The notes beneath the pieces are model-generated. The model ran no database searches and was not told the DNA's origin. It was given only the letters and a program-made list of their open reading frames with translations. The position numbers were made by a program, and so were the translations under genes. Of a stretch of 49,846 nt of DNA, positions 25,297 through 33,330 are shown piece after piece. Origin of the DNA: Clostridiaceae bacterium (GTDB lineage: Bacteria > Bacillota > Clostridia > Clostridiales > Clostridiaceae); contig JACMJL010000251.1 in the NCBI GenBank assembly GCA_014380625.1, positions 1 to 49,846 of the forward strand, in the 5' to 3' direction. How positions within the stretch are numbered: position 1 is the stretch's first letter; each line of letters opens with the position of its first letter.

Positions 25297-25319
25297 TATG
25301 ACACGTAGTTGTCAAGTTA
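25294..25319. promoter_or_regulatory. second TGACA-N6-TGTCA operator, before the GyrI-like gene
   Basis: TAATATGACA, 6 bp, then TGTCAAGTTA (8 of 10 positions match the perfect copy upstream). The core TGACA-N6-TGTCA is intact at 25299-25314. The first bases coincide with the regulator's TAA stop codon. Confidence 0.7.
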
Positions 25320-25365
25320 TAAGCGTTATACTAATTATATTATAAGGTGAAGAGAGGCTAGCAAA

Positions 25366-25980
25366 ATGGATAAGTTAGATTACAAAAAAGTATATAAGGA
25401 TTTATATCTGCCAAAGAAAACACCGGTTATTGTTACAGTACCTTCTATAAATTCCGCTATGATTGAGAGTAATGGGGATCCGAATGGAGAAAAGTTTGCT
25501 CTTGTAACTGCCGCACTTTATAGTTTTAGTTATGCAGTAAAGATGTCCTACAAAAGTGAAAATGTTCCCATGAACTATTACGATTACACTGTGTTTCCAC
25601 TGGAGGGTGTGTGGGATCTATTGGATAAAAACTTATCTTCTACAGTTAAAAGCAATTTTAAATACAAAGTTATGATAAGGCAACCAGAGTTTCTTACTGT
25701 TGGTTTATTCGAAAGATTTATGTCTGAAACAAAAAAGAAAAAGCCAAATGTTTACCTTGATGAAATAAAATATAGCACAATATCTGAGGGCTTATGTTGC
25801 CAAATGCTTCATGTAGGTAGTTATGATAAGGAGCCTGCAAGTTTTGAAATCATGGAACAATTCTGCAAGGATAATGGTTATAATAGAATTTCTCCTAAAC
25901 ATCGGGAAATATACCTTTCAGATCCTAGGAAGACAGAAACTACTAGGCTTAAAACAGTATTGAGGTTTAAGGTTGAGTAA
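25366..25980 (+). CDS. GyrI-like small-molecule-binding protein
   Basis: 204 residues of the GyrI-like/SHS2-type effector-binding family, which in other settings binds hydrophobic or cationic drugs or forms the ligand-binding part of AraC and MerR regulators. No DNA-binding domain is attached. The ATG at 25366 has AAGAGAGG upstream. The upstream operator matches that of the WYL-regulator gene, so the two are probably controlled together. The SPL-family radical SAM gene follows 41 bp later. The ligand and true function are unknown. Confidence 0.82.
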   Translation: MDKLDYKKVYKDLYLPKKTPVIVTVPSINSAMIESNGDPNGEKFALVTAALYSFSYAVKMSYKSENVPMNYYDYTVFPLEGVWDLLDKNLSSTVKSNFKYKVMIRQPEFLTVGLFERFMSETKKKKPNVYLDEIKYSTISEGLCCQMLHVGSYDKEPASFEIMEQFCKDNGYNRISPKHREIYLSDPRKTETTRLKTVLRFKVE

Positions 25981-26021
25981 TGATTTAGAAAGAAAATACC
26001 TACTGGAAAGGAGTTTGTATT

Positions 26022-26915
26022 ATGGAGTTTATTCCAGCAAAAACAATAATCTCAGGTTACACTGATAACAATTCTTGGTTTGGGAATAACTATAATATGA
26101 ATATTTACAAAGGGTGTTGTCATGGATGTATCTATTGTGATAGTAGAAGTGAATGTTATCATGTTGAGAATTTTGATCAGGTAAGGGCAAAGGAAAATAC
26201 TCTTGCTTTAATTTTACGTGACCTTAAATCAAAACGCAAAACTGGAGTAATTGGTACAGGGGCAATGAGTGATCCCTACAATCCACTTGAAAAGGAATAC
26301 CTCTTGACAAGAAAAGCTCTAGAGATTATTAATACCTACCGTTTCGGTGTTTCAATAGCTACAAAAAGTGATTTAGTTATTAGAGATATAGATGTGTTAA
26401 AAAAAATACAAATTCATTCACCAGTACTAATTAAGATTACTATTACCACCTGTGATGATGAACTATGTAAAAAGATAGAACCTAATGTGGCAGTATCATC
26501 AAAACGGTTTGCTGCTCTTAAACAGCTCTCTGCCAATGGAATATTTGCTGGGATATTACTAATGCCAGTATTGCCATTTTTGGAAGATAACGCGGAAAAT
26601 ATAAGCAGTATAATTAGTATTGCCCATGAAAGTGGTGCCAAATTTATATATCCCGCTTTTGGTGTAACCTTGAGACAAAACCAGAGGGTTTGGTATTATA
26701 AAAAGTTAGACCAACTCTTTCCCACTCTTAAACAAAAGTACATTAAACAGTATGGTAATGATTATGAGTGTCGTTCACCTAAGGCAAAGGAGCTGTGGCA
26801 GTTATTTAAAGAGGAGTGTGAAAGTCACGGTATACTATATAAAATGGTAGATATAATAGAGGCCTATAAGCGGGGATATGGAGAAACTCAGCTTTCTATA
26901 TTTGATGAACTCTAA
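26022..26915 (+). CDS. SPL (spore photoproduct lyase) family radical SAM protein
   Basis: 297 residues. The radical SAM cluster motif C-x3-C-x2-C is in CCHGCIYC (about residues 32-39), followed by the GTGAMSDPYNPLEKEY block typical of the SPL-like family. True spore photoproduct lyase repairs the UV spore photoproduct in germinating spores. This short form belongs to the wider SPL-family clade, and its substrate is not established. ATG 26022 has AAAGGAG upstream. It sits third in the WYL/GyrI/SPL set and may be co-transcribed with the GyrI-like gene. Confidence 0.85.
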   Translation: MEFIPAKTIISGYTDNNSWFGNNYNMNIYKGCCHGCIYCDSRSECYHVENFDQVRAKENTLALILRDLKSKRKTGVIGTGAMSDPYNPLEKEYLLTRKALEIINTYRFGVSIATKSDLVIRDIDVLKKIQIHSPVLIKITITTCDDELCKKIEPNVAVSSKRFAALKQLSANGIFAGILLMPVLPFLEDNAENISSIISIAHESGAKFIYPAFGVTLRQNQRVWYYKKLDQLFPTLKQKYIKQYGNDYECRSPKAKELWQLFKEECESHGILYKMVDIIEAYKRGYGETQLSIFDEL

Positions 26916-26990
26916 GTTTTTACTTGTTGCTTCCATAATATAGTAATGATAAAATTACTTTATGGTCAGTAAAGGGGATGAAATTAATTT

Positions 26991-28424
26991 ATGAGTTCTG
27001 TAAAAAAAACTACTAAAAATGCAGGAATATATGGTATTGCTCAAATTTTACAAGCATGCATTGGGTTTTCTTTGCTAAAAGTATACACTGAACACTTAAC
27101 ACCAAGTGATTATGGAATAATCAATATGGTCACAGCAGTAACGGGTTTTCTTGGAATGTTTTATTTGTTTGGATTACAGGGTGCTATTTCTAAATACTAT
27201 TATGAATATGTAGATGATGAAAAGTTGTTTAACAAATTTATTGGAACAATAATAACAACTGTTTTAATGATTTCACTAATACTTACTTTGTTTTTATTTA
27301 GTACACATAAGTTTATTTTAGATAAAAGGCTAGAAAAAATAAACTTCTACCCATACATGGCAATTGGATTACTTACAGTAGCTTTTTCGACTATATTTCC
27401 TATATATCAAGGTATATTGCAAATGCAACATAAAGCCAAAAAATATGTAATACAACAAGTAACTGTGTTTTTAGTGACTATACTTTTAAATATATTTTTT
27501 ATCGTAAATATGAAACTTGGAGCTATGGGGCTATTATTAAGCTCACTTATAGTAACTATAACAACTTTCATATACGCCATTATAATGTTAAATAAATTTA
27601 TAAAATGGACATTAGATAAAAATATAATGGTAAAAAGTCTAAAGTATGCTTTACCTTTGGTACCTCATACATTAGCATCCTGGGTATCAAACCTGGCTGA
27701 TAGATTTATACTAAATAAATTAAAAAACCTTGATTTAGTTGGAATCTATGGTATAGGATATCAATTTGGAAATATAATTAACATGGCTGCAGGTGCTGTT
27801 AATAGTGCCTTTGTGCCCTGGTTTTTTTATGTTATGAAAGATAGGAAAAGTGATAAAAATCAAATTTATAAATTTGGAACTGCATTTGTTTCAGTTTATT
27901 CTCTTGGAGCACTATGGTTATCGATTCTGAGTCCATATATTTTCAAAATTATGATTAGCAAAAGCTATTATAGTGCAGTAGCTTGTATACCTTATATAGC
28001 ATTTGCTAATGTTTTTAACGGAGTATATTATTTTTTTGTTTCGGGTCTATTTTATAATAAAACTGGAACTAAATACATTTTTATAACGTCAACTATATCA
28101 GCTGGTGTAAATGTAATATTAAATTTTTTACTTATACCCAAATATGAAATAATAGGAGCAAGTTTAGCTACACTAATTTCATTTGCGTTGACATCTATTA
28201 TGGTTTTATGTTTATCAAAGATTATTAATAAAGAAAATGATCTTAAATGGAAATACAAAACTATGTATTTCATAGTTATAATTTCTATGATATTTACATA
28301 TACAATTAAAGAAATTCAGTTGAATTTTATAGGTAACCTATGCTTACTATTAATATCAACTATGATTGTATATTTTGTTTCAGGATTAAAATTCAAAGAT
28401 ATCATGAATTTTAAAAAGGGATAG
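26991..28424 (+). CDS. oligosaccharide flippase family membrane protein
   Basis: 477 residues with about 12-14 membrane segments, matching the MATE/Wzx-type polysaccharide flippase fold. It begins with the typical GIYGIAQILQACIGF and GIINMVTAVTGF helices. Such proteins move lipid-linked sugars across the membrane. No glycosyltransferase or other polysaccharide gene is next to it, so the substrate is open; spore-cortex or teichoic-acid export is possible. The ribosome site is AAAGGGG before ATG 26991, spaced a little long. Confidence 0.8.
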   Translation: MSSVKKTTKNAGIYGIAQILQACIGFSLLKVYTEHLTPSDYGIINMVTAVTGFLGMFYLFGLQGAISKYYYEYVDDEKLFNKFIGTIITTVLMISLILTLFLFSTHKFILDKRLEKINFYPYMAIGLLTVAFSTIFPIYQGILQMQHKAKKYVIQQVTVFLVTILLNIFFIVNMKLGAMGLLLSSLIVTITTFIYAIIMLNKFIKWTLDKNIMVKSLKYALPLVPHTLASWVSNLADRFILNKLKNLDLVGIYGIGYQFGNIINMAAGAVNSAFVPWFFYVMKDRKSDKNQIYKFGTAFVSVYSLGALWLSILSPYIFKIMISKSYYSAVACIPYIAFANVFNGVYYFFVSGLFYNKTGTKYIFITSTISAGVNVILNFLLIPKYEIIGASLATLISFALTSIMVLCLSKIINKENDLKWKYKTMYFIVIISMIFTYTIKEIQLNFIGNLCLLLISTMIVYFVSGLKFKDIMNFKKG

Positions 28425-28462
28425 ATGTTTTAGGGTAGGGCAATATATCGTACATTCCTTAT

Positions 28463-29503
28463 TTAAATTTCAACGCAATATTTTAAAACTAAATCAACAG
28501 TAGCAAATATTGAATCCATATGAGTTCTTTCATAGGCATGAGAAGCAAAAACTCCAGGGCCAATTAGGGCCGTTCTTATATCCCAACCAGAACCAAGTGC
28601 TGCTGATGCATCAGAACTGTAGTGCGGATATACATCTACTTTATAAGGTATATTATTTGCTTTACATAAATCTATTAATTTTTTTCTTAATGTATAGTCA
28701 TAGGGGCCTGAGGAATCCTTAGCACATATACAAGTACAATATTCTGAGGAATTTTGATCCAACCCTGGTGCTCCCATATCTACTGCTATAAACTCCTTGG
28801 TATTTTTAGGAAGTGCAGCACGAGCTCCATGACCTACTTCTTCGTAATTGCTAATATAAAAATTTGTTGTGTAAGGTAATTGAATCTTATTATTAATTAA
28901 ATATTTTATTACAAACAATAAAATTGACACACTAGCTTTATCATCAAGGTATCTACTTTTGATAAAACCCTTCTCAGTTATTCTTGTTCTAGTTTCAAAG
29001 GATATAATATCACCCACATTAATTCCTAGCTTTTCCACATCCTCCTTTGAAAAAACCTTTTCATCTAGTATAACCTGCATATTTTCAGGGCTTCTTTTTA
29101 GTTCTCTAGCTTCGTCTCCAGATATATGAACTGAAGGCTTTATAGTTTGAACCGTACCTGTATAATCTTCTCCACAAAGCGTTGAGACAGTGCAATTTTC
29201 TCCATCAATGGAGTTCATCATAAAACCACCAATAGGGACTAATGAAAGAGTTCCAGAATTTTTAATAGTTTTTACCATAGCTCCTAGGGTATCTACATGG
29301 GCTGAAAAAGTCCTTTGATAGGAATCATTGTTGCCGTTAATGCTTATAATTAAAGCACCTTTGTTTGTTTCGGTAAAAAGGATATTTTCAGAGCTTAAAT
29401 CCTTCTTAATATATTGCATGATTTTATCTGTATAGCCGGTGGGACTTGGTATATTTAGTATTTCAGTTAAATGGTTTTTTAATAGTTGTTCATTATATTG
29501 CAT
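28463..29503 (-). CDS. M42 family metallopeptidase
   Basis: 346 residues of the M42 glutamyl-aminopeptidase/FrvX family, a cytoplasmic dinuclear-metal aminopeptidase that usually forms large tetrahedral 12-mers. Visible metal ligands are His in SAHVD (about residue 68), Asp in LDDKAS (about 181), the catalytic Glu pair in NYEEVGHGA (about 211-216), Asp in VDMGAPG (about 235) and a C-terminal His in ERTHMDS. ATG 29503 has ACGGAGG upstream. Convergent with the flippase gene; the short space between them shows no clear terminator. Confidence 0.9.
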   Translation of the reverse strand: MQYNEQLLKNHLTEILNIPSPTGYTDKIMQYIKKDLSSENILFTETNKGALIISINGNNDSYQRTFSAHVDTLGAMVKTIKNSGTLSLVPIGGFMMNSIDGENCTVSTLCGEDYTGTVQTIKPSVHISGDEARELKRSPENMQVILDEKVFSKEDVEKLGINVGDIISFETRTRITEKGFIKSRYLDDKASVSILLFVIKYLINNKIQLPYTTNFYISNYEEVGHGARAALPKNTKEFIAVDMGAPGLDQNSSEYCTCICAKDSSGPYDYTLRKKLIDLCKANNIPYKVDVYPHYSSDASAALGSGWDIRTALIGPGVFASHAYERTHMDSIFATVDLVLKYCVEI

Positions 29504-29708
29504 TTGTTTACCTCCGTAAGATTATAGTAGCATAATATAAGTTATTTTTGTATACATTCTTATGATATTATATAGTATGAAAAACAAATAGTCTCTTGTA
29601 CTTGAGGTAAAATTCTTATTAAATATTGTAATAATAACACTAATATAGGGCAAACTATACTTATAAAAGAATTAAAAAAAGCTTTTTAGCACCTAATCTT
29701 ATGATATA

Positions 29709-29733
29709 ATTATACATACAATATATGTATAAT
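29709..29733. promoter_or_regulatory. palindrome in the promoter region of the VanW gene
   Basis: 10-bp arms ATTATACATA and TATGTATAAT flank CAATA, a perfect inverted repeat. It directly abuts a TATAAT (29705-29710), a plausible -10 of the VanW-family gene, so it may be an operator. The A+T-rich background lowers confidence. Confidence 0.4.
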
Positions 29734-29783
29734 AAGTAAAATATTATACAATGTAATTATATTGTGGACGAGAGGAGGTTCTC

Positions 29784-31142
29784 ATGAAAAAAAAGTTTAT
29801 TGTTATTGTTTCTTTGCTTTCGTTTATTGTGTTGGTGTCAGTTGTTTTTGGGCGGTACATGTATAGTAGTACAAAAAAATGGACAAACATTGTATATCCT
29901 AATGTTAGAATTGAAGATGTGGATGTTTCAGGAAAAACCTTTGATCAGGTAAGACGTATAATTACACAAAAATGTGGAGACACAATATTAAAAAAGAGTA
30001 TAAGTATTAAGGTATCAGACAAGTACTATAAATTAGAATATTCAAAACTAGATGCAAGATATAATATTGACGATGTAGTAAAGCAAGCCTTTGATTATGG
30101 GAAAAATTTAAGTTTAATAAAAAAATATAAAATTATAAAAAACCATAAGAAACAACAGTATAATTTAAAGTTTATTTATGATCCAAAACCAATTAAAGAA
30201 TTTGTTTCTACCATAAAAAAAGAAGTAGAAACCAAACCTGAAGATGGGAAAATTTCTTTAGTAAATGGTAATATTCAGATTGTTCCTGAAAAAAATGGTA
30301 TAAAACTTTTAGATGATAAGCTAGAGAACGTTATACTAAGCAAGATAAATGGAGATGTGAATTCTCTGGAGATAGTTTTAGATGGGCCAATAGAAGAGGT
30401 TATGGCCAATATTACTAGCGATAAGCTTAGAAGTATTGACGCCCAGATTTCTACCTTTACAACAAATTATAGTTCTTCTGATTATTCAAGATCAACTAAT
30501 ATTCAAGTTGCTACAAAAAGTATAAATAATAAACTCTTAATGCCAGGACAGAGCTTTAGTTTCAATGAAACTGTTGGGCAAAGGACAGCTGCAAGAGGAT
30601 TTAAAATGGCCCCAGTAATAATTGGAACAAAAGTAGATTTAGATTTTGGTGGGGGGATATGTCAGGTTTCAACCACTTTGTATAACGCAATAATAAGAGC
30701 TAACATTATATCAACGGAAAGAACCCATCATACACTGCCGTCACACTATATCGGACCTGCTATGGATGCTACAGTAGATTGGGGTAACTTAGACTATAAA
30801 TTCACTAATACGCTTCCATACCCATTATATATACAAGCATTTACTGAAAATAAAAATATATATTTTAAAATATATTCAAATTCTAGTTTAAATAATAGAA
30901 AGTACGATTTAGTTAATGAAATATATGCTACATTTGAGCCTAGTGTAAAATATATAGAGGATCCAACTTTGCCTAAAGGTCAAACTGTTCAAGATCAATT
31001 TCCTTCAAAAGGTATTAAGGCTAAGGCTTATATAAATACATACGAAAATGGAAGTTTAATTGAGCACAAGCAAATTTCAGACGATTTCTATAAACCTGTA
31101 AATGAAGTAATTAGAAAAGGAACAAAGATAGATTGTAAGTAA
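29784..31142 (+). CDS. VanW family protein with peptidoglycan-binding-like domains
   Basis: 452 residues with an N-terminal membrane anchor (about residues 5-25), so extracellular. A region resembling the PG_binding_4 domain follows (about 40-190). The VanW domain (about 220-360) contains TKSINNKLLMPGQSFSFNET and DFGGGICQVSTTLYNA, and a G5-like C-terminal domain closes the protein. The family is common in spore formers and is not by itself a vancomycin-resistance marker; its activity is unknown. ATG 29784 has GAGGAGG 8 nt upstream. Ends at a terminator. Confidence 0.88.
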   Translation: MKKKFIVIVSLLSFIVLVSVVFGRYMYSSTKKWTNIVYPNVRIEDVDVSGKTFDQVRRIITQKCGDTILKKSISIKVSDKYYKLEYSKLDARYNIDDVVKQAFDYGKNLSLIKKYKIIKNHKKQQYNLKFIYDPKPIKEFVSTIKKEVETKPEDGKISLVNGNIQIVPEKNGIKLLDDKLENVILSKINGDVNSLEIVLDGPIEEVMANITSDKLRSIDAQISTFTTNYSSSDYSRSTNIQVATKSINNKLLMPGQSFSFNETVGQRTAARGFKMAPVIIGTKVDLDFGGGICQVSTTLYNAIIRANIISTERTHHTLPSHYIGPAMDATVDWGNLDYKFTNTLPYPLYIQAFTENKNIYFKIYSNSSLNNRKYDLVNEIYATFEPSVKYIEDPTLPKGQTVQDQFPSKGIKAKAYINTYENGSLIEHKQISDDFYKPVNEVIRKGTKIDCK

Positions 31143-31169
31143 ACCTGTAAAAAACAGGTTTATTTTTTT
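31140..31169 (+). terminator. Rho-independent terminator after the VanW gene
   Basis: A 9-bp stem (31140-31148 with 31154-31162) around an A5 loop, followed by T7 to 31169. Confidence 0.85.
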
Positions 31170-31254
31170 GTTTTGAAGGAATTTTAAAACTTAAGTAGAA
31201 ATTATTAGTAGAAAGTGGGCATAATATGAATCATAAGAAGAAAGTTGGTATTGT

Positions 31255-32193
31255 ATGAAGAATAATGAGTTGATTAATGAAATAGTTTCTAATGTTGATA
31301 AGGTTATTATTGGGAAAAGGAAAGAAATATTAGATATTTTAAAAGGGATAATTGCAGGCGGACATATTTTAATTGAAGATGTTCCTGGGGTAGGAAAAAC
31401 AACCCTAGTCAAGGCTCTAGCTAAATCATTAAACCTAAGTCATGCAAGGATACAGTTTACACCTGATTTACTGCCCTCAGACATAACTGGTGTATCAATT
31501 TATAATCCTAAAAATCTAGAATTTGAGTTTAAAAAGGGGCCAGTGTTTACAAATCTAATATTAGCAGATGAAATTAACAGAACAACTCCTAAAACTCAGT
31601 CTGCTCTACTTGAGGTAATGGAGGAAAAACAGGTAACTGAAGGAAATACAACCTATAAGCTTGCTGAACCTTTTATAGTTATGGCTACTCAAAATCCAAT
31701 CGAACTAGAAGGTACTTTTATACTTCCAGAAGCTGAATTGGATAGATTCATAATAAAGGTCCATATTGGATATCCCAATAAAGTATTTGAGGCTAAAATA
31801 CTGGAAATATATAGAGATTCAGAGCCCTTAGACGAAATTAGTAGTGTTGCTGAAATAGAAGATATTATAAGGCTTCAGAAAAGCTGTAGAGCAGTTTTTG
31901 CTTCTAAAGAAATAAATGAATATATTGTAAATATAATGGATGCCACAAGAAATAACAAAAATTTAGTTATAGGGGGAAGTATAAGAGCATCCCTATCTTT
32001 GTTAAGGATAGCTCAAGCAACAGCTTTGATAAACGGGAGAGATTATGTTATTCCTGAAGATATTAAAGCAAATATATTATCTGTATTAAGCCATAGAGTT
32101 ACCATATCTTCCAGTGCTAGGTCTAACAACTATACCTCAGATAGTGTTATAATAGAAATAATAAAAAACATTCAGGTTCCAAGGGTGAATTAG
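31255..32193 (+). CDS. MoxR family AAA+ ATPase
   Basis: 312 residues. Walker A GVGKTT (about residues 45-50), Walker B LILADEINR (about 100-108) and a sensor region TQNPIELEGTFILPEAELDRF (about 140-160) are intact. MoxR proteins act as chaperone-like ATPases for the assembly of other proteins and are usually paired with a DUF58 protein. The next gene starts immediately after the stop, and a transglutaminase-domain gene follows, the common three-gene set. ATG 31255 has a weak AAGAAAG site upstream. Confidence 0.92.
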   Translation: MKNNELINEIVSNVDKVIIGKRKEILDILKGIIAGGHILIEDVPGVGKTTLVKALAKSLNLSHARIQFTPDLLPSDITGVSIYNPKNLEFEFKKGPVFTNLILADEINRTTPKTQSALLEVMEEKQVTEGNTTYKLAEPFIVMATQNPIELEGTFILPEAELDRFIIKVHIGYPNKVFEAKILEIYRDSEPLDEISSVAEIEDIIRLQKSCRAVFASKEINEYIVNIMDATRNNKNLVIGGSIRASLSLLRIAQATALINGRDYVIPEDIKANILSVLSHRVTISSSARSNNYTSDSVIIEIIKNIQVPRVN

Positions 32194-33330
32194 ATGATTA
32201 AGATTAAAATCCAACTTCTAGTTTTTATAGTTGTAATAGGGATATTTGCATATTTAGGTGGAGGGAATTTGCCGTATTCAGTTCTTTATTCTGGCATATT
32301 AATATTAGTATTTGGGCTAATTCATATAACCCTTCAAAAGGCCACCATGAAAATTAATTTAAATATAGCTAGTGATGTTTTTAGAACAGGGGATGTTATA
32401 AATCTTAATATTGTAGTTAAGAGTTTCAGCGCCTTTCCATCAGCATATATGCTGGTGGAGAACAAAGTTATTTCTAATTTTAAAAAGAATTATACTGGCG
32501 ATGTTACCTTTTTAAATTATTATAAAGAAAAGCTCTTTTCAAATAAACTAGAATTAAGAGTAAGAGGAATATATGACTTTAGTGAAACTAGCATACTGTT
32601 CACAGATTTATTTTGTATTATGAAGGTTAAGAAACGTTTTGTTGAAACAAAGTATATAAAGGTTTATCCAAGGATTTATATAATCAACGAGAAGGTTTTT
32701 AATGAAAGAAATATAACAAAATCTGAAGATTCTAATGCCATAAGAGATTTAAGGCCTTATCGTGAAGGCGATAGTTTAAAAAGAGTGCATTGGAAGTTAA
32801 GCGCAAAGCATAACGAACTCTATGTTAAGAATTTTGAAGAAGTTGCTTCAAAGGATACAAATATAATTCTTAATATGAATAAAGTGGAAGGGGTACAAGG
32901 AGATTATGATTTAATTGAAGAACAGATGATTGACTTAGCAACATCCTTAATTAATTATTTACAAATAAAGAAATATAGAATAAATTTATTGATTAATAAT
33001 GAAGAAGAAAAGTTATTTAATATAACAAATAATGGTGACTTCCAATTACTAATGGAATATTTCTTGAACAATAAAAGTCAAGGACCTGTTGACCTAGTTA
33101 CATTTTTACAATCAAAAGTTACATCACTTCAGCAGGGCAGTTGGATTGGAATAATAACGCTTAGTCTAGATGAAGTTTTAATCAATGAAATCATGAGATT
33201 AGGAAATATAGGCTTTAAGATATCTGTATTTTATTGTAGAGGCAATTACTTAGAATTTATACATGAACAAAAAAGTAGATGGTTAGAGTTTATAAAATGC
33301 GAAAAGGCTATTATTAGTCTGGATGAGTAG
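32194..33330 (+). CDS. DUF58 domain protein
   Basis: 378 residues. Two N-terminal membrane segments (about residues 5-50), then the DUF58 core with the signature IRDLRPYREGDSLKRVHWK (about residues 185-205), often likened to a von Willebrand A-type fold. It works with MoxR ATPases in membrane-linked processes; the target is unknown. ATG 32194 follows the moxR stop directly, with GGTG just inside that gene, so the genes are translationally coupled. Confidence 0.9.
   Translation: MIKIKIQLLVFIVVIGIFAYLGGGNLPYSVLYSGILILVFGLIHITLQKATMKINLNIASDVFRTGDVINLNIVVKSFSAFPSAYMLVENKVISNFKKNYTGDVTFLNYYKEKLFSNKLELRVRGIYDFSETSILFTDLFCIMKVKKRFVETKYIKVYPRIYIINEKVFNERNITKSEDSNAIRDLRPYREGDSLKRVHWKLSAKHNELYVKNFEEVASKDTNIILNMNKVEGVQGDYDLIEEQMIDLATSLINYLQIKKYRINLLINNEEEKLFNITNNGDFQLLMEYFLNNKSQGPVDLVTFLQSKVTSLQQGSWIGIITLSLDEVLINEIMRLGNIGFKISVFYCRGNYLEFIHEQKSRWLEFIKCEKAIISLDE

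Noticed and set aside
29784-31142. VanW gene as evidence for vancomycin resistance
   Set aside because: VanW-family proteins are common in spore formers without any van cluster, and no vanHAX or vanRS genes are present here.
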